A stretch of 64,000 bases of DNA from JAEUMD01 sp050246945 (GCA_050246945.1 JBFWVC010000001.1:310001-374000), one strand, 5' to 3'. Counted from the first letter of the stretch, positions 26,086-34,003 are shown. Notes: a model not told the origin generated them from the sequence alone. Program-made: numbers and translations.

Positions 26086-26892
26086 GTGCCGGCCCGATCC
26101 GCTTCAGTGCCGCTCTCCTCACGCGGGGTTGCTCTCCCCGCTGTCATTATGATCGGCGCGGCCCTCAATGCGCTCGTCGTCACAATCGTCGCAAGCTTCA
26201 CCGAAGGCGGCGGCGGATTGACCTTCGGCATCAGCCCTTTCCAGCTCGTCGCGCTTTTCGTGGCCGCCAGACTGAGCCTGGCTCAAAACGAGACTGAGAT
26301 GCCGAGCATGCCGTGGCTCGAGTTGCTCGTCGTTGCAATGATCCTTGTGCCGAGTAGTGCCGTATCGTGGTTCGCGCTCGTGACCTATGCGGGCTTTCAG
26401 GCATGGAATTCGTACGGCGAACGCCGCACCGGCGCGTTGATATTCCTGGCGGTGGGATTGGCCTCGCTCTGGTCGTCGGTAATCCTGAAGTGGCTTGCCC
26501 TGCCGGTGACTTCCGCCGAGGCATTCGTGATCGCACAAGTGCTTTCTCTGGTGCGTCCGGACATCCTCCAGACGGCCAATATCGTCGGCAACCCTGATAC
26601 CCACAGTCTCATTCTGATGACGAAGTGCACGACCGCCGATGCGTTGCCGCATGCGGCTGTGGCTCTGGCAGCCGTGGCCTATTTGATGGGCGAAGTGAAA
26701 CCGCTCAGGCTGAAGCGGGCGTTGTTGGCTTTGTGCGGCCTTTATGCGGTTGCCAACATCCTCCGCTTGGCTGCCATGGCTTGGTCAGCGGAGTCATATG
26801 CGCTCGTGCACGGTCCAGTCGGCGCCAACGCCTTCGATTTATACCAGGCCACGGTGGTTCTGGCCCTCGGCAACTGGGCGAGTGAGGAATGA
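26086..26892 (+). CDS. probable exosortase/archaeosortase-fold membrane protease
   Basis: A 268-aa polytopic protein with about seven to eight helices. Near the C-terminus it has the exosortase-type triad in order: C181 in 'TKCTTADALPHAA' at a helix start, R227 in 'ANILRLAAM' (the N-x-x-R-[IL] motif) and H242 in 'LVHGPVGANAFDLYQ'. Exosortases cleave PEP-CTERM-like tails of exported proteins in the membrane. C181 replaces the usual Cys-Ser-Gly by Cys-Thr-Thr, so this is a divergent member. GTG start at 26086 with GGAGAA upstream. The last four bases overlap the next gene (ATGA). A candidate substrate lies 570 bases downstream. The assignment rests on my reading of the motif pattern. Confidence 0.6.
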   Translation: MPARSASVPLSSRGVALPAVIMIGAALNALVVTIVASFTEGGGGLTFGISPFQLVALFVAARLSLAQNETEMPSMPWLELLVVAMILVPSSAVSWFALVTYAGFQAWNSYGERRTGALIFLAVGLASLWSSVILKWLALPVTSAEAFVIAQVLSLVRPDILQTANIVGNPDTHSLILMTKCTTADALPHAAVALAAVAYLMGEVKPLRLKRALLALCGLYAVANILRLAAMAWSAESYALVHGPVGANAFDLYQATVVLALGNWASEE

Positions 26893-27380
26893 GAAGGCAG
26901 ACGGTCATCTCTTTGCTTGTCGTGCTGGCGCTGGTCCTCGGTGTCGCGCTGAAAGTCGGCAGATATGCTGAGCGTGGAGATGAAGCCTCGTTGACGGCGG
27001 CGGCGCATGTCGTGCGGATCATGGCGGCGCATGGCTGGTCCGAGACGGATCTTCCGACTGGCAACACCGGATCGGTTTATGAGCAGAAAGCGTTCCAGAA
27101 ATCCGGCTGCACAAAGCCGGTATTCGTCGCGATTCTTGGCGGCAATGCCGAAGGCGCTTGGTTTTTCCGGCTTCAGCACGGCGGCGACGCGGCATTCGTT
27201 CAAGGGAATGTGGTCGATCATCCAAGCGGAATGCAACGCCAACTGATCGGCATGGTGCGCGGCATCGGCCGCATTCTCGGCCTCGCAAGCAAGGAGCCAC
27301 TTCCGGTCCTTGCCATCGCACCCGCCCCTGGTGCCTCGGCGTTGCCTTGCAATGGTCCGCCCGCTGAGGCCTGGCTCTAG
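26889..27380 (+). CDS. membrane-anchored partner of the exosortase-like protein, unknown family
   Basis: A 163-aa protein with one N-terminal helix (residues 5-22, 'TVISLLVVLALVLGVALKVG') and a periplasmic remainder containing two Cys (in 'KSGCTKPVFVAIL' and near the end, 'LPCNGPP'). The ATG overlaps the exosortase-like gene stop by four bases, so translation is coupled and a joint function is likely. Exosortase loci often include an EpsI-like or other small accessory protein in this place, but I see no EpsI signature. The inverted repeat and the small substrate-like gene follow. Confidence 0.6.
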   Translation: MRRQTVISLLVVLALVLGVALKVGRYAERGDEASLTAAAHVVRIMAAHGWSETDLPTGNTGSVYEQKAFQKSGCTKPVFVAILGGNAEGAWFFRLQHGGDAAFVQGNVVDHPSGMQRQLIGMVRGIGRILGLASKEPLPVLAIAPAPGASALPCNGPPAEAWL

Positions 27381-27396
27381 ATGTGGTGCTTTAGTG

Positions 27397-27446
27397 ACCG
27401 TTAACGCGGAGCCCCTATTCTCTGGTTTCCGGTAATCGTTAACGGT
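27397..27446. promoter_or_regulatory. perfect inverted repeat before the small exported protein gene
   Basis: ACCGTTAACG (27397-27406) and CGTTAACGGT (27437-27446) are perfect 10-base inverted arms with a 30-base centre; each contains the palindrome GTTAAC. It fills most of the 80-base gap between the partner gene and the substrate-like gene, just before that gene's GGTGGAG ribosome site. It could be a regulator binding pair or an mRNA hairpin that sets a different expression level for the substrate. Confidence 0.5.
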
Positions 27447-27460
27447 GGAGTTTGTCCGTG

Positions 27461-27745
27461 ATGGCGATCCTGCGCTCAAAATTTTGTGCGACGGCTTCAG
27501 TCCTTGGTCTTTCCACGATGTTTGCACTTTCATCGCCGGTCGCAGTCGATGCGGCGCCCGGAGGAAATGGCAATGGCAACGCGTGGGGCCTCAGCAAGAA
27601 AGGCGGCGGCGGCGGCGGCGGCGGCGGACCGCTCCCGGTTCTCGGTGCTACCCTGCTCGGACAATCGGCCGGTGCGGCTGGCCTTTGCGCATTGTGGTGG
27701 CGTCGCCGCCGCAGGAGGCAGATGGCGTGCACGGCTGTGAAATAG
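27461..27745 (+). CDS. small exported protein with PEP-CTERM-like C-terminal sorting signal
   Basis: A 94-aa protein. An N-terminal signal peptide ('FCATASVLGLSTMFALSSPVA' ending near 'VDAA') leads to a mature part of about 25 residues, rich in Gly/Asn, then nine consecutive Gly. The C-terminus is tripartite: GPLPVLG, a hydrophobic stretch of about 18 residues ending in two Trp, and six consecutive Arg. This is the shape of a PEP-CTERM-type sorting signal, close to the GP-[LV] variants in Rhizobiales and cyanobacteria; the Gly run also recalls GlyGly-CTERM tails. Start at ATG 27461 behind GGTGGAG. With the exosortase-like gene upstream, it is the likely substrate. Confidence 0.6.
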   Translation: MAILRSKFCATASVLGLSTMFALSSPVAVDAAPGGNGNGNAWGLSKKGGGGGGGGGPLPVLGATLLGQSAGAAGLCALWWRRRRRRQMACTAVK

Positions 27746-27831
27746 GGTTGCTCGAACTCCGCACTTTCGCCGGTAGCTCGCTTGCCAGGTTCGCGTCTCC
27801 CCGAGAGAGCAGGTGGTTATCGGGACAACCC

Positions 27832-28803
27832 TCACCCCGCCTGCGCCACCTTGCTCGGTAGTTTGCGAGCCGTGCCGAGCAGCGTGCCGACGCCGTGCTC
27901 GGTGAGCAGTTCGAGCAGCACGCAGTGCGGCACCCTGCCGTCGAGGATGACGACGGCTTCCACGCCCGCTTCCACGACTTCGATGCAGCCTTCGATCTTG
28001 GGGATCATGCCGCCTGAAATCGTGCCATCCCGGATCAGTGCACGCGCCTGATCGATCGAAAGCTCCTCGATCAGGCCGCCCTGCTTGTCGAGCACGCCTT
28101 TCACGTCGGTCAGCAGCAGCAGGCGTTTGGCCTTCATGCGTGCGGCGAGCGCGGACGCGAACGTGTCGGCATTGATGTTGAGCGTCTGCCCGTTGCGGTC
28201 CAGTCCGATCGGCGCCACGACCGGGATGAGGTCCGACTGTGAAATGACGTCGATGATGTGCGGATTGACCTCCACCGGATCACCGACATAGCCGATGTCG
28301 ACTGCCTGCATGAGGTTGGACTCGGGATCCGGCATCTCGGTGATCTGCTTTGCGATCATGAGGTTCGCGTCTTTGCCGGAGATGCCGACCGCCTTGCCGC
28401 CTTGCCGGTTGATGGCCGATACGATTTCCTTGTTGATCTTTCCGGCGAGCACCATCTCGACGATCTCTACGGTCGGCTTGTCGGTGACGCGCAGCCCGTG
28501 GCGGAACTCGCTCTGGATGGCAAGCTTCTTGAGCATGTCGGCAATCTGCGGCCCGCCGCCGTGTACGACGACCGGGTTGATGCCCGACTGCTTGAGATAG
28601 ATCACGTCCTTGGCGAAGGCGTCTGCCAGAGCCTGGTCGCCCATCGCGTGTCCGCCGAACTTGATGACGACCGTCTGCTCGTCATAGCGGATCATGTGTG
28701 GCAGCGCTTCCGCCAGAATGCGCGCCTTGGCGAGTGCGCTGATATCGGATGTATTCGCCGCGCCTTCCGGCTGTGCCGCTTGAGACCGCGCTTTAGTCGT
28801 CAT
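27832..28803 (-). CDS. argB: acetylglutamate kinase (arginine biosynthesis)
   Basis: Phosphorylates N-acetyl-L-glutamate, the second step to arginine; 323 aa. Family signatures: 'VVIKFGGHAMGD', 'VVVHGGGPQI', 'GISGKDANLM', and 'LTDVKGVLD', with 'GGMIPKIEGCIEVV' near the C-terminus. The N-terminal 25 residues ('TTKARSQAAQPEG') are a typical helix-leading extension that in hexameric, arginine-inhibited enzymes forms the interlocking helix, so feedback inhibition by arginine is plausible. The frame stays open beyond 28803, but the ATG there is the last sensible start. In many relatives engB is adjacent; here another gene intervenes. Confidence 0.95.
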   Translation of the reverse strand: MTTKARSQAAQPEGAANTSDISALAKARILAEALPHMIRYDEQTVVIKFGGHAMGDQALADAFAKDVIYLKQSGINPVVVHGGGPQIADMLKKLAIQSEFRHGLRVTDKPTVEIVEMVLAGKINKEIVSAINRQGGKAVGISGKDANLMIAKQITEMPDPESNLMQAVDIGYVGDPVEVNPHIIDVISQSDLIPVVAPIGLDRNGQTLNINADTFASALAARMKAKRLLLLTDVKGVLDKQGGLIEELSIDQARALIRDGTISGGMIPKIEGCIEVVEAGVEAVVILDGRVPHCVLLELLTEHGVGTLLGTARKLPSKVAQAG

Positions 28804-29131
28804 CTTCGCTTGATCCCGGATTTCAGGGTTCACGTCACAGTGCTGGAGTGATCGGTGGCCGGCTGATGCGCCGGTCCGGCCGGATCGCGTCCCAACCAAC
28901 GGCGCACTTATATCCAGTTGCCCGACAGCCACAACGGATTTCCCCCATAATTTGCAGTTAGACATACAGCCCGCGAAACCTCGGGATGGCCTGCTTCCCG
29001 GGGCGTGCCAGGGCGTGGCGCATGAGCTAACCTCTGGTGGAATTGTTGAGATTCGCGGCGCGCCCCAGTCGGGTATACGCGTGCCCGCACGCCATTGGGG
29101 CGTGTCATTGCGAAGCGGAGGGACCGCGCCG
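28804..29131. other. argB / ClpN-protein divergent spacer, no gene seen
   Basis: About 330 bases between two divergent genes. A plus-strand frame is open here from 28952 but has no ribosome site and reads like non-coding sequence; I place the gene start at 29132. Promoters for both genes should lie here. A possible TATAAT-like stretch is 'CATAATTTGC' near 28945. No RNA gene or recognised repeat. Confidence 0.4.
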
Positions 29132-31204
29132 ATGGCGCAATCGATCATCGAGGAGATCGGGCAGATTCTCCCGCCGTCGCAAAATCTTGCGGATACACTC
29201 GCGCGGGCCGCAGATTACGCCACCCAGCAGTCGCATCCCGAGGTCACGCTCGAGCATCTGTTGCTGGCGTTGACGGAGGACCCTGACGCCGCTCTCGTCT
29301 TGACCCTCAGCAAGGTCGAGATCGAACAGCTGAAGGGCGATGTCTCCACGCACCTGGGGCGGCTCGAGGACCGAAGCGCCACAAACGGGGCGGTGGGCAT
29401 TTCCGCCAGCCTTCGCCAGGTCCTGGAAGCCGCCGCCGCCGCCGCGCGCGGACGCCGCAATGCCATCGACGGCGCAATCGTGCTGGCGGCGATCGTTGGG
29501 GACGGCCGATCCACCGCGGCCCACTTGTTGCGCGCACACGGACTTACATTCGAGGAGGCGATCAAGGCGCTTCAGCAGGCCGCACAGGCGGCCGAAGCTG
29601 AAGCCGCCGAAGCAGCCGCAGCCGAGGCATCCCGATCTGACGAGGCTGCCGTAGTCGGTCCCCCCGCTACCGAGGCCGAACCGAATCCCACCGAGCATCC
29701 TGTCGCCGCGCCCGTACGACACCCCGCCGGCGCGACTGCCGATGAGATACTCGCTTCCGCCCGCCAACGTGTGCAGGGCCGCTTTGCCCACGGATTGCCT
29801 GACGCAAACGCGCCGCTATCCGGCAACGGCGCCGCGCATACGGATGTGTCCGGGGAACACGAGACGCTGCCCGGTGAAAGCGAAGAGCCGCATCCGGCAC
29901 CAACGCGGACGACGGGTCTGCCAGATTGGCAGGATGATCCGGCAATGCCGGCACCGGCTCCGTTTTCCGCGTCGGAGCATGAGGTTGCTGAGCCAGGGCC
30001 GCGCCCAGCTCCACCCGCGAAGCGTCCGCTGCCGCCCGGGGCGATCCGGCCGCAAGAGCCAGTGCGCGAACCCGAAGCACAGTCCTCCGGGCCGCCCCCA
30101 AGTCAGGACAGACGCGTCGACGAAAGCGCTATCGACGAGGTATTGGCCTCGATCCGCAAGGTGGGGAAGGGACCCACCGATCAGCCGTTCTCACCTCAGC
30201 CCCCGCCTCCTGCGCCTCAGCGGTCGACGGTTCCGAATTTGCCGCATCACCCGCAGCCGGCAGGCGCGTCTGCGGCACCCGCCGGCGGCCCTCAGCCCGG
30301 TTCGGCAAGGCCGTCTGACAGAGACTTCTTCGGGCCGCCAGGATCATCCGGTCAGGCACCGACCCGCGCCAACGCCGCCGCCCCGCAAATGCCGCCGCCG
30401 CCACCACCACCGGGCCGCTACGCCGGGCCGCCGCGCGCTCCGCTGCCCGGATTGCCGCCGACACACGGCGCCCCTCCCGCCGCCGCGCCGCCCGGGCCGG
30501 CGCCGAGGCAACAGCCGCGCCCAGACGGAGCGGCGGGCGGTCCACCCCCGCAGATGCCGCCGATGCGCGCGCCGGGTGTGCCTCCGGGTCCTGCCCGTTC
30601 CGCTCCATCAGCCGGTGTGCCGCAGCTGCCTTCAGAGGCTCCCGCTCGACATCGTTCGCCCGAGCTTTCGCTCGGGGAGATGGTGGAGAACATCCCGCGC
30701 GTCATGCGCGTTGGCATTCCCGTGCTGGTCGAAGCGCGCGTCGCCCGTTCAGAGGTGAAGGCACTGGCGGATGGCCTGCAGGGTGGCGGCGCGGTTTGGC
30801 GCCACGAGCTGACCGTGACCAAGGCGATGTCGGTGCGACTGCGCGCGCCCGACGGTGGCTTCTTCATCGAAACCAGCTCGCCCGAGACACAGTGGATCGA
30901 GAACACCTTGGGTCTGATCACTGACGATTACGCCAGCTGGCGCTGGTCGGTGACGCCGAAGGATCGTGGCAAGAAGCGCCTGCAGCTCATCATCTCGGCA
31001 CGAACGGTCGGCACCGACGGTTTGGCCGCCGAGACCGCGCTCCCCGACCAGGTTGTCAGTGTGAAGGTGCGTGTCAATTACGCCAGGACGGCAAGGAAGA
31101 TCGGCGGCTGGGCTCTGGCGGCGATCATTGGCGGCGTGCTTGCGCGTTTTGGCGAGGATCTTCCCGCCAAGTTCATGAGCCTGGTGGGAACGATCATGAG
31201 ATAA
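29132..31204 (+). CDS. Clp N-repeat protein with Pro-rich linker, PopZ-like motifs and C-terminal membrane helix
   Basis: A 690-aa protein. Residues about 10-145 are a pair of Clp N-repeats ('VTLEHLLLALTEDPDAALVL', 'NAIDGAIVLAAIVGDGRS'), the substrate/adaptor-binding unit of ClpA/B/C, but no AAA+ ATPase follows. Residues 150-510 are a disordered Ala/Pro-rich linker with runs of Pro. Inside it, 'ADEILASARQRVQ' (203-215) and 'IDEVLASIRKVGK' (334-346) resemble the N-terminal helix of PopZ/DUF2497 proteins. Residues 512-650 are a beta-rich domain ('DYASWRWSVTPKDRGKKRLQ'), and residues about 656-672 are a membrane helix. ATG at 29132 follows 'GGAGGG'. Function unknown. Confidence 0.75.
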   Translation: MAQSIIEEIGQILPPSQNLADTLARAADYATQQSHPEVTLEHLLLALTEDPDAALVLTLSKVEIEQLKGDVSTHLGRLEDRSATNGAVGISASLRQVLEAAAAAARGRRNAIDGAIVLAAIVGDGRSTAAHLLRAHGLTFEEAIKALQQAAQAAEAEAAEAAAAEASRSDEAAVVGPPATEAEPNPTEHPVAAPVRHPAGATADEILASARQRVQGRFAHGLPDANAPLSGNGAAHTDVSGEHETLPGESEEPHPAPTRTTGLPDWQDDPAMPAPAPFSASEHEVAEPGPRPAPPAKRPLPPGAIRPQEPVREPEAQSSGPPPSQDRRVDESAIDEVLASIRKVGKGPTDQPFSPQPPPPAPQRSTVPNLPHHPQPAGASAAPAGGPQPGSARPSDRDFFGPPGSSGQAPTRANAAAPQMPPPPPPPGRYAGPPRAPLPGLPPTHGAPPAAAPPGPAPRQQPRPDGAAGGPPPQMPPMRAPGVPPGPARSAPSAGVPQLPSEAPARHRSPELSLGEMVENIPRVMRVGIPVLVEARVARSEVKALADGLQGGGAVWRHELTVTKAMSVRLRAPDGGFFIETSSPETQWIENTLGLITDDYASWRWSVTPKDRGKKRLQLIISARTVGTDGLAAETALPDQVVSVKVRVNYARTARKIGGWALAAIIGGVLARFGEDLPAKFMSLVGTIMR

Positions 31205-31205
31205 T

Positions 31206-31308
31206 GCATGTCGCGCAAAAGTGTGCAGTGGTTTTGCGACAACGACATGCATGAGGCGACAAATCATGTCGCGCAAAAGTGTGCAGCGGTTTTGCGATAA
31301 CGACATGC
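31206..31308. repeat. palindromic repeat family 2, two tandem copies (period 58)
   Basis: Units at 31206-31250 and 31264-31308 with the same GCATGTCG..CGACATGC and CGCAAAA..TTTTGCG stems as at 3544-3704. The first copy begins one base after the stop codon of the Clp N-repeat gene. Between convergent genes. It is not T-rich on the 3' side, so not a classical terminator. Confidence 0.9.
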
Positions 31309-31373
31309 AAAGAAGCAATGACAAGAGAACGTCAGAAGCGAATCTGAAAATTCGCGACACGCTTCGGACGCGC

Positions 31374-32030
31374 TCACTGCGCGGTGCGTTCTGCCAAGAG
31401 TGCGGCTATGGCGGCGCGCAATTCGTCGATGCCGATGCCCTTCTCCGAGGACGTGCCGATCAGCTGCGGGAAAGCGGCGGGATGCTTGGCCAGTAAGGCC
31501 TGCGTCGCCGCAATCACTTTCGGTCGCGCCGCCTCCGAAATCTTGTCGAGCTTGGTCAGCACGATCTGATAGGAAACGGCCGCCGCGTCGAGCATGGCCA
31601 GGATCTTATCGTCCACCGGCTTGATGCCGTGCCGCGCATCGATGAGCAGATAGACGCGGGCGAGCGTCGCGCGTCCCTGCAGGTAAGCGAACACCAGCTC
31701 GGTCCACACCTCGACCTTCTCCTTCGGCGCCTTGGCGAAGCCGTAGCCCGGCATGTCGACGATGGCGAGCGGCACACCTTCCGTAACGAAGAAATTGAGC
31801 TCCTGCGTGCGTCCTGGCGTGTTCGACGTACGAGCAAGTCCGTTCTGCCGCACGAGTGCGTTGATGACGCTCGACTTGCCGACATTGGAGCGTCCTGCAA
31901 ACGCGATCTCCACCGGTCCGGCCGCCGGCAGGAACTCGAGCGACGGCACGCCCAACAGGAAGGTCCACGGCCGTTCGAACAGCCGTCGCCCTGCCAACAA
32001 CTCTTCGCTGGTGAACTGTAGAGACGACAT
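31374..32030 (-). CDS. engB: EngB/YihA ribosome biogenesis GTPase
   Basis: A 218-aa small GTPase needed for 50S subunit assembly. G1 is 'GRSNVGKSS' (46-54), G2 'NTPGRTQ', G3 'DMPGYG', G4 'TKLDK' and G5 near 'GTSSEKG'. Length is normal. It follows yidC on the same strand with a 65-base gap containing a strong hairpin, the usual yidC-engB order of Rhizobiales. Upstream is yidC, so the transcript probably starts at rpmH or rnpA. Confidence 0.95.
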   Translation of the reverse strand: MSSLQFTSEELLAGRRLFERPWTFLLGVPSLEFLPAAGPVEIAFAGRSNVGKSSVINALVRQNGLARTSNTPGRTQELNFFVTEGVPLAIVDMPGYGFAKAPKEKVEVWTELVFAYLQGRATLARVYLLIDARHGIKPVDDKILAMLDAAAVSYQIVLTKLDKISEAARPKVIAATQALLAKHPAAFPQLIGTSSEKGIGIDELRAAIAALLAERTAQ

Positions 32031-32057
32031 GCTGCGGCCTTCGTTCTCGTGAAGCCG

Positions 32058-32085
32058 CGAGGGCCGGTGTTGTCACCGGCCCTCG
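32058..32085. other. perfect hairpin between yidC and engB
   Basis: CGAGGGCCGGTG (32058-32069) and CACCGGCCCTCG (32074-32085) form a 12-base perfect stem with a TTGT loop. On the minus strand it follows the yidC stop by 11 bases and precedes engB. There is no T-run, so it is more likely an RNA-processing or stability structure than an intrinsic terminator. Confidence 0.7.
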
Positions 32086-32095
32086 CTGCGATGCG

Positions 32096-34003
32096 CTATT
32101 TCTTCTGTCGCCCGCCGCCCATGAGCCGCCCAAGTGGCGCGAACGTCGCCTTGATGTTGTCCTTCAATGGGATGTCGGCGCCCTGCCGCTTCATGATGGT
32201 CGCCTGCTGGGCGATCGACAGCACGTTGTTCCATGCCCAGTAGATCACGAGACCAGCTGGGAATGACCCAAGCATGAATGTGAACAGCACCGGCATCCAG
32301 TTGAAGATCATCTGCTGGGTGGGATCAGGCTGCTTGGGATTGAGCTGCATCTGGACCCACATCGTAATTCCCATCAACACCGGCCAAATGCCGATGTGCA
32401 GGAAAGGCGGCACGTCAAAGGGCAACAGCCCGAACAGATTGAACAAGGACGTGGGGTCCGGCGCCGAAAGATCCTTGATCCAGCCGTAGAAGGGCGCGTG
32501 ACGCATGTCGATCGTCACGAACAGCACCTTGTAGAGCGCAAAGAACACCGGGATCTGGAGCAGGATGGGCAGACACCCGGCCAGCGGATTTATCTTCTGC
32601 TCCTGGTAGAGCTTCATCAACTCCTGCTGCTGGCGCGCCTTGTCATCCTTGAAGCGTTCGCGCAGGTTCTCCATCTCCGGCTGCAACTTCTTCATCTTCG
32701 CCATCGACTCGTAGCTCTTGTTGGCGAGAGGGAAGAAGGCAGCCTTGACCAGAACGGTCGTCGCCAGGATCGCGATGCCGAAATTGCCGACCAGCTTGTA
32801 GAGCCAGTCTATGAGATAGAACAGCGGCTTGGTGATGAAGTAGAACCACCCCCAGTCGATCATCAGGTCGAATTGCTTGATGCCGTAGCGGGTCTGGTAG
32901 TCCTCGACGATCCCGACCTGTTTGGCGCCCGCATATAGTCTTTGCTCGACCGTATGGCTCTGCCCGCCTGCAATCTTGACGGCATCAAGGAGGTAGTCGG
33001 TTTGGTAGCTGTCGTCCGTAGCGCCCGTGGCGGCTTTGGTGCTGGCGAAGAAGTTTGCGCGATATGGCGTCTTCTGGTCGGGGATCAGGGCTGCCGCCCA
33101 GTACTTGTCGGTAATGCCGAGCCAGCCGCCGACAACGTCCTTGAATGATTTCGCGCCGTCCTGCTTGATCGCGTTCTTGTAGGTGATCTCTTGCAGACCG
33201 TTCTCGCCGGCCACGCCGATGAGGCCCTCGTGAAGAATGTAGTAGCCCTGCACCAGCGGCGTGCCGAAACGGTAGATGCGGCCGTAAGGGAAAAGCGTTA
33301 CGTCGGCGCCGGTGGCGTTCTCCACCTTCTCGCTGACCGTGAAGAGATAATTCTGGTCCACCGAGATCGTGCGCTTGAAGGTCAGGCCGGCGCCGTTGTT
33401 CCAGGTGAGCGTCACGGGATTGTCCGGCGTGAGGGCGCCACTTCCTTCCTGCATCCATTCCGTGTCGCGGCCGGGAACCTTGATATTGGCCGCGCCATCC
33501 GACACCCAGCCGAACTCGGCGAAATAGGGCTCCGGAGCGCCGACCGGCGAAAACAGCACCACGTTGGGCGACGTCGGGTTCGCCGTCTCGCGATATTTCG
33601 CCAGAACGATGTCGTCGATCCGCGCACCCTTGAGTGGGATCGAGCCTTTGATTGAGGGCGTCTCGATTGCTATGCGCGGCGCGCCTGCAAGTGCGGCTTG
33701 GCGGGTCGTCTTGGCTCCGGCCGCAGGAGGAGCCACAGGTGCGCCGGTGGGTGCAACCGGTGCTCCGCCGGGCGTAGCGGCGCTGGGTCCCGATTTGCCA
33801 GGCGCGCCCTGCGGCGGGCTGGCCGTGGGCTGCGGGGATGTCGCGTCGCCGGGCTTCTGGGTGGGCGTCTGCTGTGCGGCCCGCTCCTTCTCCGCGTCGA
33901 TTTTCGGGCCTGCGTAGAAATATTGCCAGGCGAACAGGACGAGCATCGACAGCACGAGGGCGATCAACACATTTTGGGAATTATCGGGGTCGCGGGTGCT
34001 CAT
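32096..34003 (-). CDS. yidC: YidC membrane protein insertase
   Basis: A 635-aa inner-membrane insertase of the Gram-negative type. Helix 1 is at residues 8-28 ('NVLIALVLSMLVLFAWQYFY'), followed by a Pro/Ala-rich linker, the large periplasmic beta-domain (about 110-370), and the five-helix insertase core ('LFYLIDWLYKLVGNFGIAIL', 'NPLAGCLPILLQIPVFFALY', 'WMPVLFTFMLGSFPAGLVIY'). The conserved Arg is in the core at 'YESMAKMKKLQPEMENLRER'. It works with SecYEG or alone on small membrane proteins. yidD, commonly between rnpA and yidC, is absent: only 107 bases separate the two genes. Confidence 0.96.
   Translation of the reverse strand: MSTRDPDNSQNVLIALVLSMLVLFAWQYFYAGPKIDAEKERAAQQTPTQKPGDATSPQPTASPPQGAPGKSGPSAATPGGAPVAPTGAPVAPPAAGAKTTRQAALAGAPRIAIETPSIKGSIPLKGARIDDIVLAKYRETANPTSPNVVLFSPVGAPEPYFAEFGWVSDGAANIKVPGRDTEWMQEGSGALTPDNPVTLTWNNGAGLTFKRTISVDQNYLFTVSEKVENATGADVTLFPYGRIYRFGTPLVQGYYILHEGLIGVAGENGLQEITYKNAIKQDGAKSFKDVVGGWLGITDKYWAAALIPDQKTPYRANFFASTKAATGATDDSYQTDYLLDAVKIAGGQSHTVEQRLYAGAKQVGIVEDYQTRYGIKQFDLMIDWGWFYFITKPLFYLIDWLYKLVGNFGIAILATTVLVKAAFFPLANKSYESMAKMKKLQPEMENLRERFKDDKARQQQELMKLYQEQKINPLAGCLPILLQIPVFFALYKVLFVTIDMRHAPFYGWIKDLSAPDPTSLFNLFGLLPFDVPPFLHIGIWPVLMGITMWVQMQLNPKQPDPTQQMIFNWMPVLFTFMLGSFPAGLVIYWAWNNVLSIAQQATIMKRQGADIPLKDNIKATFAPLGRLMGGGRQKK

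Noticed and set aside
28952..29131. N-terminal extension of the Clp N-repeat gene
   Set aside because: No ribosome site, no similarity, and the Clp N-repeat begins just after the ATG at 29132, which has GGAGGG upstream.
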